Source: Diplosphaera chodatii (Eukaryota; Chlorophyta; Trebouxiophyceae; Prasiolales; Stichococcaceae). From it: a stretch of DNA of 64,000 nucleotides. Position numbers and translations under genes: made by a program. Below are positions 50,301-61,712 of this stretch, in pieces. The DNA is taken from contig JAALGY010000008.1 of assembly GCA_032358165.1 (NCBI GenBank), positions 1,364,001 to 1,428,000 on the forward strand, in the 5' to 3' direction. The first letter of the stretch is position 1. Each line of letters opens with the position of its first letter. Below the pieces are notes generated by a model. The model was not told where the DNA came from. It did not search any database and was given only the letters and a program-made list of their open reading frames with translations.

Positions 50301-52643
50301 GTGACCGCAGCTGCGGGCTGCCGTGATGCACCCGGCCATCTTCGGCCCAGGAGCCCATCCGGGGGTGCCCCGCGGCCCGCCTGCGTGAATGCCACATGCC
50401 GCACGGTCTGCCCATCATCCCACCAAGGCTGCCACTGCACACCACTTGCGGTCAGCAGCCTCCTACCTGCAGTCATTGGCCCACAGTGGCGTGTGAAGGG
50501 TATAGTCGAACCCTCCAGCAGGTGCCCTCTGCCTGGCGGACCACCTGATGGGACCCTCTGCTCACTGTGGTCACTACGCCCAGTTGCAGCTGACATCACA
50601 TGGCAATAGCTGCCGATGTCCGGGTCAGGACATGATGTTCTTGCATCACATCCCCACCTCGGAATGCAGTAACTTCGCTGTGGTGCTATCTGCTGCTCCT
50701 AGCCACCAGGAACAAAGTCAGCCTGAGCGTCTTTGTCTCAGCGGCCTCCCCATCACAGCAGGGTGTGGCTCTGGCGATCCAGCAGATGCTGTGGTTTCAG
50801 CGTTCTGTCGAGTCGATGTCTGATGCGCTGGCGCACTGCAGGAGCAGCTGTGAGTGCACTGCATCTGCGCAGCAAATTCACAAGCTGCCGAGTGATGTGG
50901 ACACCACCGTCCATCACCACTGTCTGCAGGCACCCTGCGGCATATGGGCTCAGGCGCGCACTTCGGCTCTATGGGCAATGTGCTCCGGCATAACAGCGCG
51001 CCGCTGTTGTCTCGGCAGGTGCGCCTGAACGACCTTCAAGAGTGTACATCGGTGACCATGAAATATTGCATCACATTGGTGATATTATCAATGGCTTCCT
51101 GTCGCCCACCAAGTGCACTTCGGGGTCATGCGATTGATATCGCACATACAGCACCGAAGCGACGCTGTTGGGCAGATAGTCTGAGGGCAACGGCCGCACC
51201 TGCACCTGCAGGAGTCGATCGCTTCCTCGGCGGTGCGGGCGGCCGACAAAGTGCAGGCCAGCCTCATCATCGTGTACACGCAGACGGGGCACACCGCCAG
51301 CTTGGTCTCCAAGTACAGGTGCAAGCGTGGTCTGCACGCCCATGCTCACCGCCATGTCACGACATGTCGACTAAGTGTGCAGGTTGCAGATGCCCGTGCT
51401 AGTAGGCTCAGCCCTGCAGCTGAAAGGCTGTGAGTCTTGACGTTTGCTACTCCGATTACACATGTAGTCCCAGATCCGTTTGACAAACTGACGTGTTCAC
51501 TTCGTGCAGGCCGCCGATGCCCATCCTGACGCTGGTGGTGCCGCAGCTGAAGAGCAACGGGCTGACGTGGCGGCTGACGGGGCGCTCCACCGCGCGGCAG
51601 TGCCTCGTGGAGCGCGGCCTGCTGCCCGTGCTGGCCGCTCCCTCCCCCTCAGGTTGGTGGCTGCGCCCGCTGCTGTCGAGCACCTTAGGTGGCTGCTGGC
51701 TACCCTCCGCTGCGTCTTCTGTATGTAGCCGGGTTTTTTGGCGCACACCCTCGCCTCCTGTCATGTGGCGCTTTTGGCACTGTAGTGTCGCATACTTTTA
51801 AGTCAGAGGTTTCTGCATCAACAGCTGGCCGTTCAGATTGCACCTGATTGTCGCTGGCATGTCGACACAGTCACAGGCGAGACGCTGCTGGAGGAGGCGA
51901 TCCAGATGACCGCCAAGTGGGGCCTCGTCAAGGCACACGACCACATCGTGTGTGTGCAGCAGATCCACGACTCCTTCGTCATCAGTGAGCCTCCTTCTGT
52001 CGGTTTGGCTGGGTCAATATGCAGCTCGGGGCTCGCAACACCGCTCCGTATTAATGGCACTGCTCTGTGCGATATTGAGTGACTACTGGGTAGTGTGTGG
52101 TCTGTGCTTGAAACTGACCCATACTCGTCACCTGTAGTGGAGGTGTGATTGTATATGCCACTGCCATGCCTAAAGGTACTTCATGCGCTCACCTGCAGAG
52201 GTGGTATCTGTGGATGACATGGGTTCGGGCATCGCCAGTATCCGCCCGCAGTCGCTTGTCAACCTCATGAAGGTGAGCATAGTGATGCCATGACTCACTG
52301 CAGGGCACATCAGCCGTGAGCAGGGTGCAGCTCAGCAAGCCTGTTTGGCGGCGTACTGCTGTTCATGAGTGGGTTCACTGAACGCAGGCGGGCAGTGACG
52401 GCAAGACAGACCCGCAGGCGCTTAAGCACACGCTGTCACGGCTGCCGTCCAAGACGCTCGGCGACCAGCAGCCACCCGGCCAGATGGTATGCTGTGCAGA
52501 TGCGGCGAACTTGATGTTGAAGTTCTGCTTGTCATGTGCAAGCTCGTCTATCAGATATCAAGCATTGCAACACAAACGAGTTGATGTGCTTGCTGCAGAC
52601 GAACCCTGACGTGGTCAACGCTGCAAAGGCAAATGGCGAATGA
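47349..52643 (+). CDS. Pyruvate kinase, plant cytosolic divergent type, with large insertion (706 codons)
   Basis: It converts phosphoenolpyruvate and ADP to pyruvate and ATP in glycolysis. There are eighteen exons with matching phases: 47349-47412, 47631-47722, 47859-48047, 48199-48351, 48575-48703, 48893-49039, 49210-49344, 49553-49641, 49804-49978, 50165-50300, 50703-50849, 50930-51018, 51212-51318, 51510-51652, 51877-51984, 52199-52272, 52388-52486 and 52599-52643. The start [13 protein letters not shown] joins in phase to VVATIGPAS. Core motifs: [93 protein letters not shown] and [13 protein letters not shown]. The usual RxNxSHG active-site strand reads ARLDLTWG, as in the plant At3g52990-like clade, which has RFDFSWG. 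Exons 10-12 insert about 125 Ser/acid-rich residues before the C domain, and a tail of about 55 residues follows it. Usual length is about 500-530. Confidence 0.93.
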
Positions 52644-53073
52644 GACAGCGCCAAGCACTGCAAGACCTGACGTGTGACTGCGAGGGAGATACTGGCTGCT
52701 GCTTTCGATGCCCTCTTGCAGCCCGGCACACAGGGTGTATGTGCTGCCAGCAGCAGCATGTTGCATGACTGTATTCTGTCCAATTCAGTCGGTGGCGAGG
52801 CCTTTACACATTTTTTGGGTATGCTATGCCATGTGGGATTGTTACTGCTGTTTCTGAGTCTGACACCCTGCAGCCTGCTGATCAGCATTCTGAGTGTCTG
52901 CTTCGTTGATACTGTGGTTTTGTCAAAGCAAGGCAGCAGGGCTGCTATATGGTAATCGGTGCCGCTTCCTTCATTACGGCTTCTACCCGGATGCTTCTGC
53001 CGTCCTACCTGTGCTGCTCCACAGCCTGAGACCCGTTGCACAGTCTATGTTCTGCTGCAATGCGACTGCTGCG
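52644..53073. other. Convergent 3' intergenic region
   Basis: It lies between the pyruvate kinase stop (+) and the flavodoxin stop (-) and holds both 3' UTRs. No other feature was seen. Confidence 0.5.
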
Positions 53074-54846
<1,773 letters not shown>

Positions 54847-55849
54847 TGTTGCAGCGGTAGAGGACGCGACACGGTCAGGCAGGGATGTGTATGGGAGAAG
54901 GTGTCAACCAAGCTTTTGACCTGTTGCTGCTGAAGCTTCAAATGAGGACGCGAGTGGCGCGCACGCTTGGTGCCGGGCAATGCGCGAGCCGTGCACGCAG
55001 CAAACGGTGTGTCTGACAGGGGGTGTGAGTATTCAACAAGAATCCGCCCCCGTTTCCTCGGGAATGAGTGCTCATCCAAACGCGTTCATGGCAGCATACA
55101 TGCATAGTTTCTAGTGAAGCTGCGACAGTGCTTGCCGAGTGCTGCTGTTCCGCTGCGCTTGACGACGATCGTCTGGGTCAAGGCCAGCTGGTCACACGCT
55201 GATCAGCGCACGGCAAGTGGTCCACCCCAGCGCTCCTGTTAAGGATGATGAATGACAGGCAGAGGGCACTTGTCACGATGCTGGGCGTGACATACACAGT
55301 CGGTGTCGTCAGCGGGTGGTGCTTACACAAATATGCGCGCAAGTCCCTGAAGCGCTGGGGCGACTATCTCTCCGCACGATCGTCCACTCTCTGAACGGAT
55401 GACGTGGCCAACGTCACATCAGCTGAGCTGCGGGTCGCTGATGCAGGATGAATGTAGTGTTTGGAGGAGGCCCGTGCGGGTTGCCAGATACCAATGCCAC
55501 TGTATACTATTCCCTCCCATTCGGATGCTGGTTTCCTGCATCCCGCGTTCAGCTTGGTTTGTTCAGTGTTCAGCCCTTGACACGATTTTGTTAGGATTTT
55601 TCCACTGCCTGTTCTGCACATAGGTTTGTAAGCGTTTCATAGACCCGTGTTGGTGCAGCTCCGCAATCTGCCTACCTAAACGCTCGTTACCCCGTCTGAC
55701 CCTTCAGCGGCCTCCGTACGCGGGGCTGGTGGCAGGTGGTGGAGATGGCGTCTTGCCTGTGTGCGGTCACAAAGCAGCTGACACCACATGCAAGTCATGC
55801 AGCAGTCCAACAGCCACATGCAGCTTCTCCGCGGCAGGTGCCAGAGACT
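54847..55849. other. Upstream region of the flavodoxin gene
   Basis: About 1 kb holds the flavodoxin promoter (-) and the 3' UTR of the first expansin gene (-). Composition is AT-richer than exons. No motif could be assigned by eye. Confidence 0.5.
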
Positions 55850-58425
55850 TCACAACAGCACACCCGATCTCAGGGCGGTCAGGATGGCGTCCACAAGGGC
55901 GGCGTTGCCGGGGGACAGCGCGATCGGCGCTGCCGTCGGTGCGCTGCTGGTCGGCGGCGCAGTGCGGGCCAGGGCGGCGGCTGTCGGCGGCGGCATCGGT
56001 GCCGCGGTCGGTGCTCTGGTCGTGGGGGCGGGGGTCGTCGGCGCAGGGGTCGTTGGCGCGGGGGTTGTGGGTGCTGGCGTGGTTGGCGCGGGCGTCGTAG
56101 GGGCTGGGGTGGGCGGCGGGGTGGGCGCTGCAGTGGCGAGGGGGGCCGCCGTGAAAGCCGGGCCGGGCAGGGCGCTGTAGCCGGGGCGCGACACGGCGGC
56201 TGGCGGCACGGCGGGTCTAGGCGGCGTGGGCAGCGCGGCGCCCGGCGGGATGGGGGGCCCCGCCACCTGCGGCGTGGGCGCCGCCGCCGCGGTGCCGGCG
56301 TCGGACTGTGCTTGCGATGGGTACCGCGCGGCCGCCAGCCTCGGGATGACGCCCCTGTTGCAATCAGATGTACGACCACCTCAGCGCCAGCACCCTCGAA
56401 ACATCTGTTTCAAACATGTCAAGACGGCCTGGCCAGGCTGGCACAGGCAGGTGGGGCAGATCAAGGATGGCGGAGGTGCCTCGCACGGCAGCAGCAGGCT
56501 CTGGCCGTTCATGTCGGTGACGAGCAGATCGAGGGGGGGCGACGGGACTGCGCCCTGCGTCTGCCACACCGCGCCAAATGCATTCTGCAGCGGCTGGAAG
56601 GTGCCCTGCGGGGCACAGCGATGAAGCATACACTTCACTCCTGGGCACTGGAACACACGAAAGGTTTTCGTACAGCTGCTGGCATTCTACTAGCGCCGCA
56701 ACCCATTGAGGCCACGACACCTTGCCGGCAGCGCTGTAAGAGATGTTGATGCCACCTGGCCCGGCAACCTGCCACAGGGTGGGCATCAACCAGATCAAGC
56801 TGCCGGCCGCCTGACATCGGACAGATATGTGCACAATCTTATGCAGCCAGTGCATGCATGCTGCACAAGTGGGCACGCACAGTCCATCCAGCAAACGTCC
56901 TACCTGCTCTAGAGCTAGCTGAAAGAAGCCGCCTTGTGATGCTCGCACCTTCAGTGTGTGCAACTGCCACTGTCAGTGATGCAGGCTTTGATTGATTGAG
57001 CACAATCTTTGATCCAGAAGGAATACGTATGCGCAATGGTGCTCTGCTACACGCATAGATATGTAAGGACCAGCTGCTGGGAGTTCAGCAAGACCTGCCG
57101 TACGTCTACAGTCAGGTTGCTAGGCGGTGTGCATGCCACCTGCAGGCATGTCGTGTCATCAGGGGTGTGCAGCACTGCATGCAACGCTTAGCTTTATTAC
57201 GAGAACCTGAGGTTGAGGGGCACGGGTATATATGCTCACCTGACGGAAGCTGACTGGCACGCTTCCAGTGTTGGCTAGGTTATCTGTGAGGTTTGTAACA
57301 AAGACCGGGAACCTGCATTAGCACCAAGTAGGCAAAAGCAACTTGCTGCGGCATCTTCACAAGTGGCTGATGACGAAGACTGCCGAAGACCGACTTGCAC
57401 TGACAAGTGTCAGCTCACGCAATGTTGACTTGGTTGATGGGGCAGGTGGCGCAGGTGTCAGTGATCTGCACTTGCACTGGTCCCTTGCCCTGACAGCCAG
57501 ACTGCGCCCAAAACAGTTGACTGCAGTTCGCTCAACTACCTCACGGGGTGCACACTTGCTGCATCCATGTGCAAGAGATGTTGGGCACCTGGCAGGTATG
57601 TGGCATCGGCAAACCGCCTGATGGTGGACAAACAAAGTATACTCCTGTTCAGCCACCCACCGTGGCTGTGCACTGTAACTCCAGGCAGCGGCCGCAGGCA
57701 TCCTTTGGTGGCCCCGCCGTGCCCAGCAGCGCCCTGCTGAGGTTTGGACTGATGGCCGCAGCGCCAAAGAAGGGCCACACAAATTGCTGCAAAGGAAGAA
57801 GGCAAGCTCACCGAGCAGCACCAGCTGCAGCCAGCAGCGGCATACACAACGCAAGGTCCTGCAGCACATTGTCGCTGATGATATGCTCAGGGACAGGCGG
57901 ACAGGAAGGTATCTGCAGGTGGGACACCAGCAAGTCGACCTGAAGCTCTCCATAGCCGCATGCTCCCAACACTGGCTGGCCTGTGTGTGCAGAGATTGTA
58001 GTCAGCAGCCCTGCTAGGGCAGTGGCCACGTCCCATCTGTGGGGTCGCAGTGAGGTTGAGCTTGTACCTGGCGGTGTGTTGACGTCCACATCTTGCGGTC
58101 CGGCGAAGTGACCGGCAGTCCCTGCAGGTGGAGACAGGCAGGATGGCAGGTCTGTGGGGATCTGCTGATCAGCAGATGATACACGACGATAAAAGCTAGG
58201 AACGTCCTTGACTCGCATCAAACTGTTGTTCAGGCATCATGCTGTGATGAAGCCAGGTGCATGACCGCATAGCAGGTGCTGCGGTCGAGCAGATCTTTGC
58301 TAACACGCCATCTGCACGTGCAACTGCTCACCTTGAACCAGAGTGCTAGGCAAGCTCTGCGATTGGACCTGAATCAGCGAGATCAGGCTGCTAAGCAGAA
58401 CAAGCAATGCCCTCGACATGACCAT
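55850..58425 (-). CDS. Expansin with Pro/Thr-rich (hydroxyproline-type) C-terminal tail
   Basis: This is a secreted wall-loosening protein of the expansin superfamily. ATG at 58425 (exon 1, 58332-58425) codes a signal peptide (MSRALLVLLSSLISLIQVQS). Exon 2 (58068-58121) gives GTAGHFAGPQDVDV. The next exons give GACGYGELQVDLLVSHLQ (about 57910-57990), WPFFGAAAISPN and ACGRCLELQ (about 57685-57770), GPVQVQITDTCATCPINQVN (about 57430-57510), FPVFVTN and VPVSFRQ (about 57240-57310), FFQLALEQVAGPGGINISYS across a splice (about 56745-56950), and AFGAVWQTQGAVPSPPLDLL then VTDMNGQSLLL (about 56480-56600), which is the C-terminal cellulose-binding-type domain. A last exon adds about 170 residues rich in Ala, Pro and Thr, including five APTTP units (about 56020-56115), ending at 55850. 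Where expansins have HFD, this protein reads QVN. Confidence 0.85.
56020..56115. repeat. 15-base coding minisatellite for APTTP units
   Basis: On the minus strand the DNA codes five or more successive Ala-Pro-Thr-Thr-Pro units followed by APTTR. Codons vary between units, so the protein repeat is kept while the DNA has diverged. This suggests selection on the peptide, as in hydroxyproline-rich wall proteins. Confidence 0.85.
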
Positions 58426-59099
58426 GCTGTGTCCTCCAAGACACCCAGCCAGTCACCGAGTCTGCTGATGCCTGCAGCCAATTCCGGCTGTCATCAGGCA
58501 GACGCAGTTGTAATGATATCTCGGTTGCGACCAAGTGATTCTTGACCAACGCATTGAGCTACACGCACGTACGTACGTCTGACAGCCAATCTAGATGGCA
58601 TCTTGATCGTCGTGCGATCTTGAGCCGCCTGTAGTTTTCTTGGCGGTTTGAACCCAGCTGGGCAATCAGGGGCCATTGCATCCACGTGGCGCAGCAGCCA
58701 GCATATCATGTTCGTGACAACTGTGCGAGCTGCAGGGTTGCCGTGTTCAGTCGTCCCCACTGCCATACTCTGTATGGTACATTGGGGGCACGTGCACGCA
58801 TGTCCCGTCTGTCGCAATTTGCCTGTATATCTCCCGCTGCTTCCTGCCCGCGCTTGCTTCTCAGCTGCGCTGTCATACCATTTACTCAATGTGTGACACC
58901 ATGCGTGCCGCAAGTGCGCAACCTCTCTGCAGAAATACCATGTGGTTATTGGCCACGGTTGTGAACTGCGTTTCACGAGTGTGGCCAACCCCTGCCATTG
59001 CTTGGCGAGGGTACAACTCTACGCATGCAAGCTGCATGCACAGCTGAAAGTCGCCGCAGTCCGGCTGGCAGCCTGACGGTATATATGATCGCGCAGCCG
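58426..59099. other. Intergenic region between the two expansin genes
   Basis: It contains the promoter of the tailed expansin and the 3' UTR of the next one. A short acgt run (cacgtacgtacgtc, about 58565-58578) was noted. No exon was seen. Confidence 0.5.
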
Positions 59100-60972
59100 C
59101 TAGAACTGCACGTTCGTTGGGTATCTGCCGACCTTGATTGCTGGGATCGCAGACCTGCGAGGAGCGCATGCAAATGTTACCAGGGATGCATCGACAACGG
59201 GATCTGCAAAATGGTCGATAACAAGCACACCAACTTCGTGGAAGACCATGCGACTTCTGCAGTTCCCTCAGGAATGCACACAATTTGAACGCTGTCTGGA
59301 CGTTGCTTTAGCTGCATTGTGGTGACGAACGCAGCGGACGCACATTGCGATCAGTGCAGCGCCAGAAGCTGGCGTGATCTGCACGTCGAAGGGCGGCCGA
59401 GGCAGTGCGCCCGGCGACTGCCACACGGCGCCAAAGGTGTTGTCCAGCAGCGTCCAGGGCGCAGTGGAACCCTGCAGATGCAAGCGCGGTCGTTCTCCGT
59501 GCACATGTGGGCCGCTCGTGGTAGATGGCCTGGCGGGTGCAGACGGCAGTCAGCCGCCAAGTGGGATGCTCAGCCTGGCCATGCGCAGCTGTTGATGCCT
59601 TCACACCGCATGTCTGAGGGCCACTCCTCTCAGGGCGCCGCTGCCTGCCACCTGTGCGTGGGAGGCATGGAACGGCCTGAAAGACGTGCTGCAGGCAAGA
59701 TTCAGCTGGAAACCTGAACACAGAAGGATGTGAATGCTGGCAACCATGCTGGCACCATGTCAACAGTACCTGCTCCGGCGCCAGCTGCAAGAAGCCGCCA
59801 GCCGAGGGGCGTGCCGCAAGCACCTCGACCACAATCTTGCCTGGCGGCTGGCACGCCACCTACACAGCGATGCTGTCGCCCACGTATATATGCAAAGCTC
59901 GAAATTCTTGACAGATCGTGCAAAGGTAGATAGATGCATCATGGGTGCTCGCCTGTCTGTATTTGATGTCGACTGTGTCGGGGCTTCCATTCGTCAGGTT
60001 CCTGCCGAGCACTAGAACTCGGATGATTTCCCAGCTCTGCGCACTGCAGTTTGTGGTGGTCAGTTGAATACAATTGAGCATGTCTGCTGCGCCAGAGGTG
60101 GCACCCTCACCCGATGAAGACTGGGAACGGTATGTTGATCTGGTTGTTGGCGCAGCTCGTGCACGAGTCCGAGATCAGTGTTTGGACTGGCCCCCGGCCA
60201 TTGCAGAGTGCCTGGTGATTGTGTGTGAAACACCCTAATAAGGTGTGCTTGAGATGAAGTGCGCCACGATGCACAGACTCACAGATGTCATGCAAGCCTC
60301 GTCCATGTATGAGGTATCGTGCAGGTTCCAGGTACACTTAGTATACCTGGTTGGTGCATTGGATCTCGAGGCATCTTCCGCAGCCGGCAGCCGGCGGATC
60401 GATTTTATCCTCGATTGCAAAGCTCGGGCTGACAGCAGCGGCGCCAAAGTACGGCCTGGTCACGACAAGGTGGCAGGAATGCACTGATTGTTGGACATCG
60501 ACGTCGGCACATGCGTGATTGCGTGTCATGCGCCTCGGTATAGTATACTTGCAGCAGGGCCCCTCACCAGGTGAACCGCTCCAGAAGCCCATACCCACAC
60601 CTGGTGCGCATGTTGAGGCAGGACATCAGTGTCTGTAATGCAAGAGCAGGCTTCAGGTGCACCCGTGCAGCTTTGATGACTCACGAGCCCCTGACGGCAG
60701 TTCCCCGCGGCGTGTTTGCATCAGTATCGTTTGGCCCTGCATAGTGGCTGGCAAACCCTGCACTGGGAAAGTGCTAATATGAGCCACGACATTATGCTGC
60801 CTGTAAGCTGTCAAGACAAGCACTGCGCCAGCGCGCCGGTTGTGCACCATTGTCAAGCTTGATAGCCATCGGACTTGCCTGTTGTAAAGTTGGTTGGCAG
60901 GGCCAGAGTGTGGAACGACAAGGTTAGGATAACTACTAGCAGCACAGCACCTGCCTGAAACAGCATCTTCAT
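59100..60972 (-). CDS. Expansin, two-domain, without tail
   Basis: This is a paralogue of the neighbouring tailed expansin. ATG at 60972; the first exon codes a clear signal peptide (MKMLFQAGAVLLVVILTLSF) then LALPTNFTTG. Later exons give CGYGLLERFTW (about 60560-60615), PYFGAAAVSPSFAIEDKI with GCGRCLEIQCTNQ (about 60350-60450), GPVQTLISDSCTSCANNQIN then IPFPVFI (about 60120-60220), VLVLGRNLTNGSPDTVDIKY (about 59965-60030) and VACQPPGKIVVEVLA with GGFLQLAPEQ (about 59770-59870). Then come VAGSGALRGVALRHA (about 59610-59660), TLLDNTFGAVWQSPGALPRP with PFDVQITPASGAALI (about 59350-59475) and a final exon ending GRYPTNVQF with TAG at 59100-59102, a typical expansin C-terminus. The double-psi barrel and C-terminal domain are both present. 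As in its neighbour, the HFD Asp position appears to be Asn (QIN). Confidence 0.85.
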
Positions 60973-61712
60973 GTTGCAGTGGCAGGACTGCATGCACCAA
61001 CGCTGCAGACACAACGAAGGCAACGTTCTGCACGGCAGGCAGATGGACTCAACTTGTAGTAAGACTGCTTCTGTAAGTCTGCTCATTGCCGAGCCGATGG
61101 AGGGTCACCGCCGCCTCATTATTCTGGGTCCTTTCTGGTCCGCCTATCTACCTCCCTGGCCACGTAACCGTGCGTAATGCTTGGCTGAAAGCCTACAGCT
61201 GTTGTCATAATCGGCATTACATGCTGCAGCTTTGTAGACAATCCAGCTAGGTACACCAGAGGCACGTCCACTCACACCGAAAGACAGCCTCAACTCCCTG
61301 TAAGGCATGTGCCCGCACTGAATGAAAGCTGCATGACAAGGCATGCTAACTGGCTGCATGCCGCTGGCTAGATTTCAGTGACGCCAGCTAACAGTAGTAC
61401 TGTATATAGACCCCTGTCGAGGCTCCACACTGCATGTTGATTTCGGTTCACAAATCCAGGAGCATGTGTCAGGCTCCTGTAACAGCCGGTCACTGCAGTG
61501 CTGCAGTGTGTGTTCACATAGTGACAATGCTGCGGTGGTTGTCAGTCCTTCCATGTGCTGCCATACGCCTGGCAAGCCCGCCTGCAGCAACACGGCTGCA
61601 TCCGTGCTGAGCACCTGCTAGCGCTGCTGCAGCTGTCCGCTGAGCGCCGTGTAGCAGCGCCACCATCGCATGCTACTGCCGCGTGCCATCAAACCTGGCA
61701 CATGCCGCTGCC
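60973..61712. other. Intergenic region upstream of the untailed expansin gene
   Basis: It holds the promoter of this expansin and the 3' UTR of the mannanase gene. Open frames in this stretch show no family features. Nothing else was recognised. Confidence 0.5.

Noticed and set aside
56020..56115. Possible CRISPR or satellite array
   Set aside because: Units are 15 bases, contiguous without spacers, and in frame as APTTP codons; this is a coding repeat in a eukaryotic gene.
55736..56749. + strand frame of 337 codons, Gly/Arg-rich
   Set aside because: It is the antisense of the Pro/Ala/Thr-rich expansin tail; its Gly-Arg composition follows directly from the repeat DNA.
60328..60350. Inverted repeat ccaggta/tacctgg near an expansin exon end
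   Set aside because: Short 7-base arms covering an ordinary splice donor; expected by chance at this length.
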